Assembly (NCBI RefSeq): GCF_018873765.1
Contig: NC_057925.1
Location: 48,143,010-48,207,009, forward strand
Direction: 5' to 3'
Length of the DNA stretch: 64,000 nucleotides
Source: Telopea speciosissima
Lineage: Eukaryota; Streptophyta; Magnoliopsida; Proteales; Proteaceae
Below the pieces are notes generated by a model. That model searched no databases, was not told the DNA's origin, and saw only the letters and a program-made list of their open reading frames with translations. Of the stretch, positions 10,327 to 20,079 are shown piece by piece. Within the stretch, counting starts at the first letter, position 1. Every line of letters starts with the position of its first letter. Both the position numbers and the translations under genes were made by a program.

Positions 10327-11373
10327 CTATATAACATAATCAGACCAGTCAGATAGAAAAGAAGTGTGACCCATGGTGACACCAGGGAGCTCATTCATCC
10401 TACAGGGCTTCTCCCTCTTGCCGAGTATTCTCGTCGGGTTTCCGACTGCCGTAGACCTTTCGGGCACTTCTTTGAGCACCACCGACCCGGCACCGATCTT
10501 AGCCCCTTCACAAATCCTAACATTACCCAAAACTTGAGTCCCTGCACCCACCAACACTCCATCCCCAACCTTAGGGTGTCTATCTCCAGATTGCTTGCCT
10601 GTGCCCCCTAAGGTAACATTATGTAGGATCGACACATTGTTCCCCACCACCGCGGTCTCACCAATCACAATGCCGGTCGCATGATCCAACAAAATACCCC
10701 ACCCGATCTTCGCACCCGGGTGGATATCCACCGCGAAAACCATAGAGACCCGGTTCTGAATTAAAAGGGCCAACACAGTCCGGCCTTGAGACCACAACTT
10801 ATGGGCCACCCTATGGGCTTGGCAAGCCTGAAAGCCCTTGAAATTGAGAAGGCAGTGTACGTAACTGATACAAGCCGGGTCACGTTCCTTAGCCGCCCTA
10901 AGATCAGCCCGAATCGCCTTCCTGATCTCCGGGTCTTCCTTCAAAACGCCATAGAAGACCCCAACCAAGGTGTCTGAATGAAGGGTGGAATTGCTCAACT
11001 TTGTGGCTAAGTGTGTCGCTAGAGCACTTTCCATGGAATCATGAGCTAGAATCGTAGTGAAGTAATAGTTCGACAAGATGGGTTCTTGCTCCACATCCCA
11101 CTTGGCTTCTTCTCGCACCTTCAACCACACCTCATCATCATCATCTTCTTCCTCCTCTTCCCCACCCTTTCCGCCACCGCGAGCGGTGGAGAAGTTAACG
11201 TACTTGTAGAGAGGATGATCGACGAGCTGGGTTCGATCAGAATTGAAGCCGAGAGGGTCTGTTATGGACATTTTGGTCATGTTGTTGTAGCTCTTGCTCT
11301 TGTTCTTACGGTGGCAGTTGCGGTGGATGGTGGTGTGTGGGAGGACTGGTGACCCAAGAAGTGATGCAGACAT
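10327..11373 (-). CDS. SAT: Serine O-acetyltransferase, copy B (single exon, 348 aa, N-terminally extended)
   Basis: Paralogue of copy A with the same reaction and domain order: acidic run, helical domain, hexapeptide beta-helix and the SDWSDYVI tail. Predicted catalytic residues Asp216, His231 and His266 are intact. Two differences stand out. First, the frame opens 31 codons earlier (MSASLLGSPVLPHTTIHRN...), adding a Ser/Thr/basic stretch without acidic residues that could be a weak organelle-targeting peptide; the start homologous to copy A is the internal MTKMS at 11280. Second, the residue just before the catalytic His strand is Trp (KIGWGILLDH) where copy A has Gln. The stop codon sits inside the target duplication of a hairpin element (10178-10323), which begins 3 nt after the stop. 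Which start is used is undecided. Confidence 0.93.
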   Translation of the reverse strand: MSASLLGSPVLPHTTIHRNCHRKNKSKSYNNMTKMSITDPLGFNSDRTQLVDHPLYKYVNFSTARGGGKGGEEEEEDDDDEVWLKVREEAKWDVEQEPILSNYYFTTILAHDSMESALATHLATKLSNSTLHSDTLVGVFYGVLKEDPEIRKAIRADLRAAKERDPACISYVHCLLNFKGFQACQAHRVAHKLWSQGRTVLALLIQNRVSMVFAVDIHPGAKIGWGILLDHATGIVIGETAVVGNNVSILHNVTLGGTGKQSGDRHPKVGDGVLVGAGTQVLGNVRICEGAKIGAGSVVLKEVPERSTAVGNPTRILGKREKPCRMNELPGVTMGHTSFLSDWSDYVI

Positions 11374-11389
11374 AAGAGGTGGTGATCAT
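11306..11389 (-). promoter_or_regulatory. Upstream ORF overlapping the SAT copy B start
   Basis: A 27-codon frame (MITTSYVC...QLPP, then TAA) opens 16 nt before the MSASL start, in another frame, and stops 26 nt before the internal MTKMS ATG. It lies below the TATA box, so it should be in the leader. Copy A lacks this whole segment. Inference: ribosomes that translate it would skip MSASL and could reinitiate at MTKMS. Confidence 0.4.
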
Positions 11390-11438
11390 GTGCTTTCACT
11401 GATGGTTTCCTGGGAGTCAGAGGTTGAGGATGGTTTGT

Positions 11439-11446
11439 TATATATA
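11439..11446 (-). promoter_or_regulatory. TATA box of SAT copy B
   Basis: TATATATA on the minus strand, 66 nt above the MSASL ATG, in the same sequence context as the TATA box of copy A. A 154-bp hairpin element (11569-11722) is inserted about 120 bp upstream of it. Confidence 0.55.
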
Positions 11447-11568
11447 GACATTAGAGGTGTGTTTGCTTTTTCTAGTTCTTAATTAATTGGGGCTTTACTA
11501 ATTTTATTTTCTTAATTAATTTACTCCATTAAGCAAAGCAGTAGGTACTAGGTAGGTAAACTAGGAAT

Positions 11569-11722
11569 TTTTATCTGCTGCTGTAACTGGAGCCCTGCTG
11601 TGCGCATCGTGCGGCGCAGCAGCGGCCATGTGGGCACAGCGGGCCCCACTGTACACACATGATCGCTGCTGCATCGCACAATGTGCACAGCAATGCTCCA
11701 GCTACAGCAGCGGATAAAGATC
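11569..11722. mobile_element. Hairpin element in the SAT copy B promoter region
   Basis: A 154-bp foldback: left arm TTATCTGCTGCTGTAACTGG, right arm CCAGCTACAGCAGCGGATAA, with inner arms around GTGCGGCGCAGCAG / CTGCTGCATCGCAC. It is flanked by a perfect 14-bp repeat GGTAAACTAGGAAT (11555-11568 and 11723-11736). Unit A keeps a single related copy and no hairpin. Confidence 0.85.
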
Positions 11723-11894
11723 GGTAAACTAGGAATGTAATTAAACTTTAAAAAAGAGAAGAAAACAACGAAGGGGACGGATTCTTTATTGTAACTTCTT
11801 TGAATTTACCAAAAAAAATTGTAACTTCTTTGAGAGTGGCTTAACATCTATCACGTTTGAAGTTACGGTTAAAGCAAACTACTTTAAACTTTTT

Positions 11895-12850
11895 TTTGGA
11901 ATTTCCTCCCGATCACAGACTTGGAAACTTATGAGCACATGTGCTATTGAATTATGTCACATGTGATATGGAAATTGCGTAAGATCTCCAAGCCGACATG
12001 GAATTTATTCTTCTATGTAAAACTAATATTTGATGTGATATTATTCTTTATATTAATTAATTCAGGTTGTAATCCATTTATATCTCCAATGGAGAATCAA
12101 ATCAAACTAAGGGGAATTAATTAAAAACGCCCCTTTTCCCTGTTGGCCTGTATTCCTGGGGGATAAACCTTATCATTCAAGTACAAGGCATAAACCTTTT
12201 CACGTGAAGGAATACGAGCAAGCAAATACCTTAATTTGTTTACTCCTGAAACAAGAATGAGCCAATCAGTTTTCAGTTTTGAACTAGGATGATATGCGTG
12301 ATAAAAAAGAAAAAGATTTATCTTTCCATCATTATGCCTAGTTAAATATAATGTTTTACTATTTACCAAACAGTAATATATTGGTTAGTTCATGTGATAG
12401 AGGACCACACAAGCATCTCATTGGTACAATTCAAGCTTAAAATGAATTTAGCGAGTAGCTAAAATTACAAAAGATATTATTTTGTATTTTTATATTCATC
12501 TCCATTCGATTACATTTTGATAATTTTACTAAAACTTTGAGTTAGAGTTTGAGCAACTTATCTTCCTTACGGTGGTCTAAAATCTAGTCGTTGAGATGTA
12601 TATAGGCTCCTCTATCACATGGACTAACTCATGTAATGCCAAATGAAAATAGTGAAGTATTATATTTCACTAGGCATAGTGACGCCTAGACAGACCCAAA
12701 TTATAATGCCTCTTGATGGTTAGCTGAATTAAAATGTCTCAATGACGCTTGGCTGCAGCGTTTGTTGACTAGTGTTTTTGGATATCAAATTATTTAGTAT
12801 CCAAAAAACAAAGGAAAAATATTGTCACGATGTTAGTGTGCATATTCTAT
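11895..12850. other. AT-rich stretch, no recognised gene
   Basis: One 82-codon frame on the minus strand (12121-12369) resembles nothing I know and lacks gene context. Otherwise AT-rich with no supported feature. Confidence 0.4.
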
Positions 12851-12855
12851 CATTA

Positions 12856-13027
12856 TCACCTACAATTCTAACACCTTCCAATTCCCTACAATCCCTCACA
12901 TGGGAGTGAAATGACCACTTACCCACTGCCTTGAAAAGTGTGTCCAGGCAATCGGTAAATGGTCATTTTAGCTCCCATGTGAGGGATTGTAGGGGGATTA
13001 GAGGGTGTCAGAATTGTAGGAGATAAA
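12856..13027. mobile_element. Hairpin (MITE-like) element
   Basis: Long terminal inverted repeats: TATCACCTACAATTCTAACACC pairs with GGTGTCAGAATTGTAGGAGATA, continuing inwards through CCTACAATCCCTCACATGGGAG and AATGACCA..TTACC. The centre is about 30 nt. Flanks show only a weak possible repeat. Confidence 0.7.
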
Positions 13028-13689
13028 AATTCTTTTATACAGGCCCACTCACACCCCACTTGTGGATTCCATATTCTCTCTCCTCATTAAAATTCTCCAA
13101 TTCTCCACCCCCCTTAAGGTGGGAAACTTATTCTGACATCATAAAATACGAAATTTATCAACTAGGCTTCCTTGAACGCCCCCCCCTAAATAAAATAAAA
13201 TAAAATAAAACTTAGCACATGATGTAATAAATAACATTTTTCCTATGTGAACCACATATAGAGATTTCCTTCTTGTACTTCATTTGTATTTCATTTTTTT
13301 GGAAGAGGATTCTCTGAGCAAGCAATATAATTAAGAGAGTGAATCAATGAGGTGCAATAAAATGGCATCACTCATCGAATGGCAATAAAGTCATTTCATT
13401 TAAGAAGGAGAGAGATAAACACAGAGGATGCTACCATATCCTACCCCAACGGCTCAAAGAATCTTTTCCTTTCTTGGTAAAAGTTTTTCTTCGCAATAGG
13501 TGAAAGAATTCTAACATTGAGATGTTATGATGCTGTACCCCTATATACGAGTGTCCAAACTATCCTCTCCATTGTTCTAGGAAAGTTTCATCCTAACATA
13601 TCAAAACCTCATGAATAAAAAGATTCTTTGTTCATCGTGCAATTGCTCTTTTTTAGTCATTTGATACTCTTAAAATAACATAGAAGGGA

Positions 13690-14170
13690 TATCAATTGTT
13701 ACCTTCGTAGCGTGATATCCACGACACAGCGGAAGAGGATCGAGATAATTCTTGATTGACAGCCGCATGAACAGCGTAGCGTCTCCCTCATGGCTTGCAC
13801 TCGATAGGTAATCGATAGAAATCGATTGTTTACACTCCAAGTCCCTAGGCAATGATGGAAGCCTCTTGAAACACACACACATACACACTGTAGGGAGAGA
13901 GCAGGACGAGAGAGGGAGAGAGAACGTGGGGATTAGGGAGGCTGCAGTTATATCTCTAACGCAGCCTCCTCACAATCTATATATAGAAATAAGCAAAAGG
14001 GGGGGGGGGACCACCATGTGGCCCCTTTCCTCAAACCCTAACCCTAGTTGGGTCCTCTTGACCCACATCTGCCCTAAGTGGGCGCGGGTATGGGCCTAGG
14101 GTACAAACCCGATTTGGTTACAGATACAAACGGTTGAGCTACCTGGTTCACCCACAAGTGATCCAATAAT
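13690..14170 (-). mobile_element. Possible LTR fragment
   Basis: On the minus strand there is a TATATATAGATTGTG promoter-like stretch, then a leader-like region ending near a GATATCACGCTACGAAGG block. It lies 3' of the copia pol remnant in the same orientation, as a 3' LTR would. No paired LTR, primer site or target duplication was found. Confidence 0.3.
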
Positions 14171-14344
14171 GATCCCTTCTAAATGGAGAACAATTGCATC
14201 TCGCTCCCACCAAATTAATGAGCATGGAAGATATCACATGGTGCTTCTGCAATAACTGTTACAATGACATGGTCATTTTTTGTCATTCAATATTACCACT
14301 TTAAAGCTAGCTTGAAGGTAATTAAACTACCATCCTTTCTTAAA

Positions 14345-14520
14345 TAGGGAGAAAGAATGCCACCCCGTCGCGCAGTGCATGCTGCCCTTGTGCTCAGACA
14401 CAAGGGCGTGTGTAATGATTGTCAAACCCCTTGGAAAGATAGAAATGACTAGGGGTGCGGTGGTCAATTTGCGCACCCCTGTGTCTAGGCGCGGGGGTGG
14501 CGTGCGCTTGGTGGAGTTTT
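14345..14520. mobile_element. GC-rich hairpin element
   Basis: GGGAGAAAGAATGCCACCCC ... GGGGGTGGCGTGCGC outer pairing, with inner CCTTGTGCTCAGACACAAGG and CGCACCCCTGTGTCTAGGCG segments. The ends resemble the GGGAGAATGTTCTCTG group. Confidence 0.55.
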
Positions 14521-15178
14521 ATCACCAAGTAGCCTCATGAATATTGTCTATAAATATAAGGGAAAATGATTTGCCACCTTGCCTATCAAACATCATCTCA
14601 CATTCTTTTTCTTTTCTGACAATTCTTCTTAGCCCAAACGCTTGTATTTGATTCGACCCTGCAACTTGTGATCTTACAAATGGATAGAGGAAAAAGAAAA
14701 AAAAAAGAAGGATTGAAGATGAAGAAGAACTCTTGTGGATTTGGGGCTCCACTAACGATTGCACTCTTTCAGTATTTTCAGTATCTTTCTCTCTTTCCAA
14801 CTCACAGACCCTTCTTATAAGAGTCCAAGAGCCGTTGGACAGAGCAATGGCTCTTTCCGCAATCATGGAATCGTCCACCCTTAATATTTCTCTCCATTCT
14901 GTTGAGGTCTCTTGACCTGGTCTTTAGGGATGAAGCTGAGGCAATGTGGCCACATCATCTAACATCTCCCAGTTGGCCATGTTGGCCGAATTCATATTTC
15001 CATTCTTCACATTCCCATCTCCAGGAACTTCTATCATAAATTTTTTATTTCCATTCCCATTTCTAGGAACAATAAAAAAAAATTCATTCTGCTGACGGGG
15101 AACATTCAGTTCCTTTTCCAAACTTAAACTGTTCTAAGTCCCATATATATTTCGAACATTTGAGTTCAAATTCCAGAC

Positions 15179-15940
15179 TTAGATTACTCTAAGTCCCATT
15201 AAATTCACATGCTTAACGTAAGCTTCCGCACAAATTCCCTTTGTGAGGGGATCGGCTATTATATCGCTCGTATGTATATAAATTACTTTAATTTCACATT
15301 TTTCTTCTATATCACGTATATAGTGATACTGAATTTCTATATGTTTTCCCTTCGAGTTATTTGCACCACTGTGTATCAAGCTTATTGCCACTTGATTATC
15401 ATAGAATATTTTTACTGGTCCATTTACAAGATTCAACCTTAATTCCATTACGAATTGTCTAATCTAAACTGCATGAGTACTTGCCATACTACAAGCAATG
15501 TATTCGGCTTCTTGTATGTGCCTAGCAACACACCCTTATTTCTTGCTACCCCAAGAAACAACTGCACCCCCATATATAAACGCATGATCAGAGGTGGATA
15601 TACTGTCATCTCTGTCCCCTCCAAAGTCAACGTCAGAGTATCCAATGACCTCAAGTTTTTTCGCTTGAAAACATAATTTCAAGTGTTTAGTTCTTTTGAT
15701 ATACTTCATAATCATGTTCACTGCTTCCCAATAGGTAGAACTCGGATTACTTTGGTATCTACTTACCAATCCGACTGCATATACCAAATCTGATCGTGTA
15801 CACAGCATGGCGTATATCAAACTACCTATTGTCTGAGTATAAGGTACATTTAACTTTTCATATCCTTCTTGAGGGCATTGGTTTTTTGACAAAACCTTTC
15901 CTAATACAATTGGAGTTGATAAGGGATTGTCATTATGCAT
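15179..15940 (-). pseudogene. Ty1/copia polymerase remnant (end of RT and RNase H)
   Basis: Minus-strand pieces in order: PYTQTIGSLIYAMLCTRSD then VGLVSRYQSNPS and WEAVNMIMKYIKRTKHL (end of reverse transcriptase), VIGYSDVDFGGDRDD (RNase H, first acidic motif), VVSWGSKK, then after a frameshift MELRLNLVNGPVKIFYDNQV, SGANNSKGKHIEIQYHYIRD and DIIADPLTKGI (RNase H end). The block between VVSWGSKK and MELRL is in another frame (about 15455-15545). Gag, protease and integrase are absent. Dead fragment. Confidence 0.88.
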
Positions 15941-16164
15941 CCGTTATCAAGAATGATAATTGGTTTGTTTTTTATTCAATTGTATATGTGGCATGATATT
16001 TATACTAATGAAAATATGTTATATGTGGAAAAAATTACTATTACTATGTTATGAACTAGTATTTAACACATTTACATGTGCAAATAAAAAATATATATAA
16101 AAGAAAACTCACAAGACCTCACTTTTAAGGCTTATCAACAATTGCATGAAGATGTGTAATATTA

Positions 16165-16470
16165 AAATATAACAAATCAGATAATTATATATAACTGATT
16201 GACAACAAATATATATAACAAATTGACATGATAATATGACAAATTAGATTCTTCACTAAAGATATGACAATCAGATTATTATATAAAAACAGATTGACAT
16301 GAAATGACAAATATATATAAATCAGATTCTTCACTAAAGATATGACAAATCAGATTATTATATAAAAGCAGATTGACATGAAATGACAAATATATATAAG
16401 TCAAATTCTTCACTAAAGAAAAGAAAAATCAGATTCTTATATAAAAGTAGATTGACATGAGATGACAAAA
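16165..16470. repeat. AT-rich tandem repeat, about 79 bp, three good copies plus a diverged one
   Basis: Unit: CAGATTCTTCACTAAAGATATGACA..ATCAGATTATTATATAAAA.CAGATTGACATGAAATGACAAATATATATAA, at about 16245, 16322 and 16402. The array abuts half of a hairpin element. Confidence 0.85.
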
Positions 16471-16474
16471 GTGT

Positions 16475-16580
16475 TACCGTGTTCGGGCAGGGGTAAGACA
16501 GACATTGCACGTGGCGCTCTGTCTGGGTCACACAGGCCGCTATGGGCAGGGCGCCGTAGAAGATCATGATCCTAGGGCTT
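16475..16580. mobile_element. Half of a GC-rich hairpin element
   Basis: Matches the right arm of the complete element at 21355-21545 (GGCGCTCT.TCT..G, CACAGGCCGCTA.GGG, GATCATGATCC). The left arm is missing and replaced by the tandem array. Confidence 0.6.
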
Positions 16581-16831
16581 TAGCCCTATCCTCTTGTCTC
16601 TCCCTCTCTCTTCAGGGTTACTCTCTATTATTTTCTCGGCATGTAAGACCTTTAGTTATTAAAAAAGTTGGGGATACCACCAGGGTGCCCAACATGTGTC
16701 ATCCTATTTCCTGCCCTTTTGAATAAAACTCCCTTCCTCATGTGTCTAACGGTCTAACCCTGTAATTGATGTATGCCACTAGGTTAATGAAAACTGACGA
16801 CATACCCAACCCTCTCCCTTAATTTTTCTTT

Positions 16832-18051
16832 GAGCAAATTACATGCACCCCATGGTGTTTGAAACAATAATTGAACAACCCCCGTAGTTTCACCATTTAG
16901 GTGGACCTCCCCTGGACTATTGTGGGGCTTACAAATAAGCCTTTTCTGTTAAGTTGAAACTGTTAGGTGTAGTTAAACATTTAAAAATGACCATATTACC
17001 CTTCAATATTTGACATTGACCATTTTACCCTTATGAGACATAACCCATAACCAAAATCCATCTCCCCCAAAACCTTCCATTGTCATCTTCCTCCATCTCT
17101 CTTCTCCGGCAATCTGCGAAGAAAGAAATCATCGCTAGGCAAGACTGAAGTGAAGCAAACATCCTTTTTTTTTGTTATAAGCTTCCCTTTGCTAATTTAA
17201 ACTCCTTGTTGATCTCTCTTTCTCCTAACAAACCCATCATGAACGCAATGAGAACACACAGCTGAGAACCGAGAACAAGAAGCTCCTACCATAGGACATG
17301 AGATACAAAGAAGCCCTAATTAGTAATGCCTCATACCCCAACTGTGGTGGTCCAACAACTATTGGTGAGATGTGCTTTGATGAGCATCATTTGAGGATTT
17401 CGGGCACTGCTGCTAAGTATGTGGGAGGAAAGTCGTTGGTCCCTTACTCTCTTCTCAACCCTCAACGTTCCCTAGGGGAATAGAGCCAAAAGCCTTGGGG
17501 TTTATTTCTAAACCTTCTAGGGAAATTGCTATTGTTATCATGAATCACATTAACCTTGTTGAGATTCTCATGGATGTGGTAGGTTCCATAATTTGCTTTC
17601 ACCACCAGCATGGTATGTAGACGTACAACTTCACAAATAAATAGAGAGAAAGAGGGGTAGTGGCCGGAGAGACTAAACTTCGTCAGAGGGTGGCTGGCCC
17701 AGGGAATGTTCGCCGGAGATGATTTGGTCTTCTGCAACCTTCGTTGGAACTGGTGTGTAGTAAAACCCTAAATTGATTAAGGATTTTTCGTTTGAAGAAC
17801 ATGATAAATAAGGATAAAATGGTACTTCAATTAAGTCACTGATATAAAAGGGTAAAACTGTCTTTTAAGTAACTATCACCTCAAGGAAGATTTTTTTTGA
17901 ATCACTGTCAGCTACTTCTCTCGTCTTTGCGGGTCGTCTGGTCCATTATACATTTATATACTGTCAGCTATCAGGGGGTTATACGAAAATGGTGAAACTA
18001 AGGGGTGTTCTGTTATTCTTTCTAACACCAACGAGCGCATGTAATTTGTTC
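16832..18051. mobile_element. Mutator-like non-autonomous element carrying host gene fragments (Pack-MULE)
   Basis: Terminal inverted repeats of about 75 bp: GAGCAAATTACATGCACCCC at the left, and the reverse complement of the right end begins GAACAAATTACATGCGCTCG and continues to match through TAGTTTCACCATTT. A 9-bp flank repeat TTTTTCTTT (16823-16831) / TTTTTCATT (18052-18060) differs at one base; 9 bp is the Mutator signature. No transposase. The centre holds HD-ZIP IV gene fragments (17236-17578). Confidence 0.85.
17236..17578 (+). pseudogene. Captured HD-ZIP IV (ANL2/PDF2-type) homeobox gene fragments
   Basis: First piece: HHERNENTQLRTENKKLL, a stop, then [31 protein letters not shown], and a jump to [20 protein letters not shown]. 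This is the leucine-zipper-loop-zipper segment, missing the usual IENARLREEID stretch. Second piece, directly after: [27 protein letters not shown], which belongs to the START domain, so a large block between them is gone. After ..MDV comes GTAGGT, where family members are expected to have an intron donor, suggesting capture from genomic DNA. Not a working gene. Confidence 0.85.
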
Positions 18052-18124
18052 TTTTTCATTGTATAAAAAAACGTCTTTCCTCTTCATTTTCTCTTTAAAA
18101 AAAAAAAAGGAAAAAGATCTTTGT

Positions 18125-18275
18125 TCGGTAGTGTGGCCTATGCTAGCACTCCCATGAGTCTATCTGTCTCCTCTCCCATGTGAAAAGACGCCTCTGCCTC
18201 CCTTGTTTTAAGGAAGAGAGAGATAAACACAAGGGAGTACTGGCATAGGCCACGCTCCCATATAGAAAACTGCTT
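18125..18275. mobile_element. Hairpin element
   Basis: TAGTGTGGCCTATGCTAGCACTCCC pairs with GGGAGTACTGGCATAGGCCACGCTCC. The middle holds GAGAGAGATAAACACA, also found at 13408 beside a partial copy. Confidence 0.6.
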
Positions 18276-18279
18276 CTCC

Positions 18280-19210
18280 TAAAAATATTTATTTTTCCAA
18301 AAAAAAAGAAGAAGGTTTATGGAAACGGTAAAAGTATATTCATTCACTTTTTACTTTCCCTTCCAACTAGGCGCAGTTTTCTTTAGTGGGTGTCATTTCT
18401 TAATTTTCACACAAATGGCTGCTTACTTTTTACTGTGCGCACGCCATTGTTGACCAAACTCACACACTGGTCCCAATATCATTAGATGTCGGAAATCTGG
18501 AAATTGCTTTTCTGGAGTCTGAATTTTCCAACAATCAGATCGTCAACGGCGCAACTGTCCGTAGCGGCCTGTGCGGCACATGGGCCACGCGTGCAATGAA
18601 CGATTCAGCTCTGTCGACAACTGATTCAAAATCGCTCCTCTTTATTTGTCGTCTAATGAATCTTTTATTTGTATTTTATTTATTTTTATTTTTATTTGAC
18701 AACCTAATGAACTTGGGATTTGGGACATGTTTAATTCGATACAAACTAGATTTTATTTCTTGCAAAATCAGGTTTAAGTAGGGGAGGAGAAAGAGGACAT
18801 TCACATTTCCATGTATTTACATAAATACCCTTTGTTGAACTCATTCTAATTCGCTATCCTATCTTTTGAGGCAAGGATTTTAAACTCGGAATGGGGGTCA
18901 CACCGGTTTTTTTTTTTTTTTTGTAAATTATGATTCGGATTAGATCAATCAAAATTGGTCCCAAAAACCCTAGAATCAATCCTTTAAATATAAAACCCGG
19001 TGACCAAGTCCCAAAAACCTAGAACTAGCTGCTCTTAAATGTTCGGAATCGAGATCAGTCATAACAAATTCAACCATCTGATTCCGATTTTTTAAACCAT
19101 GTTTTGAAGCAAAAGTAGCAAAAGCTTTTTTTTCACCTTGATGAGGAGAATCTAGTAATTGGGGTGTCATTATTTTCTCTATCCCTTCATTATACCAAGC
19201 TTGAAATGCC
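18280..19210. other. No gene; half hairpin at about 18540-18600
   Basis: 18540-18600 carries GTAGCGGCCTGTGCGGCACA, the arm motif of the elements at 19915 and 21355, without a partner arm. The rest is AT-rich with no supported feature. Confidence 0.4.
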
Positions 19211-19226
19211 CTCTTATTATTTTTGT

Positions 19227-19377
19227 GGATTCGACTCCTTTTCGGCACACATCGTGTAGCTGGGGAGCCTCGATCCACAGGCCAACACACATCCCGACGT
19301 ATTGGCGTATGGACCAAGGACTCCGCAATAGCACAATGTGCGCTGCACATCGTGCCACGCGGAAGAGGAGCAAATCC
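19227..19377. mobile_element. GC-rich hairpin element with perfect 9-bp target duplication
   Basis: Begins GGATTCGACTCCTTTTC and ends GAAGAGGAGCAAATCC. Flanked by TATTTTTGT on both sides (19218-19226 and 19378-19386). Inner segments (GGAGCCTCGATCCACAGG.. / ..ATGGACCAAGGACTCC) match the element at 21135-21240. Confidence 0.8.
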
Positions 19378-19914
19378 TATTTTTGTAGTCTCATCCAACC
19401 ACCACAAATTCCATATACAATACATACTATTATATTCTTTGAATGCCCATCCAATTCATTCTAATTAGCTACACTTCATCTTTTTGACATAAAATTTTTC
19501 TTCACTGAGTGAGAGAATCTAACCATTGGTTTGTCAGTATTCCATCTGTACCTACCATACAAAACATGAAATGCCCGCGACAGTATTCCTAAAATCTCCT
19601 CCAACCACCAAAACCTGTAGATTAAGAGATTCTTTCTTCATCGAGACACCCGGTCCATCTTCAGATAAGGACCCCTTTTCCCATCAAGTAATTAATTCCG
19701 GTTTAGGTTATTCTTCAAGGTTTAATTTGAGTTAAGTGGTGTTATGAGCTACGACAAAGCTTCTTGTCCTTCCAAAACAGCAATCAATCCTTTGTAGAGG
19801 CTACGCTTCAAGTCCATTGAAAGAGTTTGTTCCAATGACTAGAACAAGACAGTCGACATTCCCCTATTAGGAATACTTTTGTCTAATAATGTTTGCATGC
19901 ATGTGTCTATGTGG

Positions 19915-20070
19915 GATCCAGATCTTCTGTGGCACACTGCCCATAGTGGCCTGAGCGGACGTAATGCAATGACCACTTTACCTCCACTCGGGTAAGGTGC
20001 TCGGGCTGACATTGTGCACGGTGCTGTGTTTACGCCGCTCAAGCCGCTATGAGCAGCGCACCGCAAAGGA
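19915..20070. mobile_element. GC-rich hairpin element
   Basis: Arms GGCACACTGCCCATAGTGGCCTGAGCGG and the complement of CCGCTCAAGCCGCTATGAGCAGCGCACC. Core ATGACCACTTTACC..GGGTAAGGTGCTCGGGC is shared with other hairpins in this window. Confidence 0.7.
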
Positions 20071-20079
20071 ACTGAATTG

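Larger units (their letters stand above)
9190..11890. repeat. Segmental duplication unit B (contains SAT copy B)
   Basis: Direct-orientation copy of 1110-3275, about 8 kb away. It is longer mainly because of hairpin insertions (about 9400-9556, 10178-10323 and 11569-11722) and extra 5' leader sequence. It also contains a short local duplication of the AACAAGACACTATAACAAGC block (around 9973-10070). Confidence 0.88.

Noticed and set aside
12121-12369. 82-codon minus-strand frame as a small gene
   Set aside because: No recognisable motif, promoter, splice context or second copy.
13690-15940. One complete copia element from pol to 3' LTR
   Set aside because: Between the pol remnant and the LTR-like block lie unrelated DNA and a hairpin; no matching 5' LTR, primer site or target duplication.
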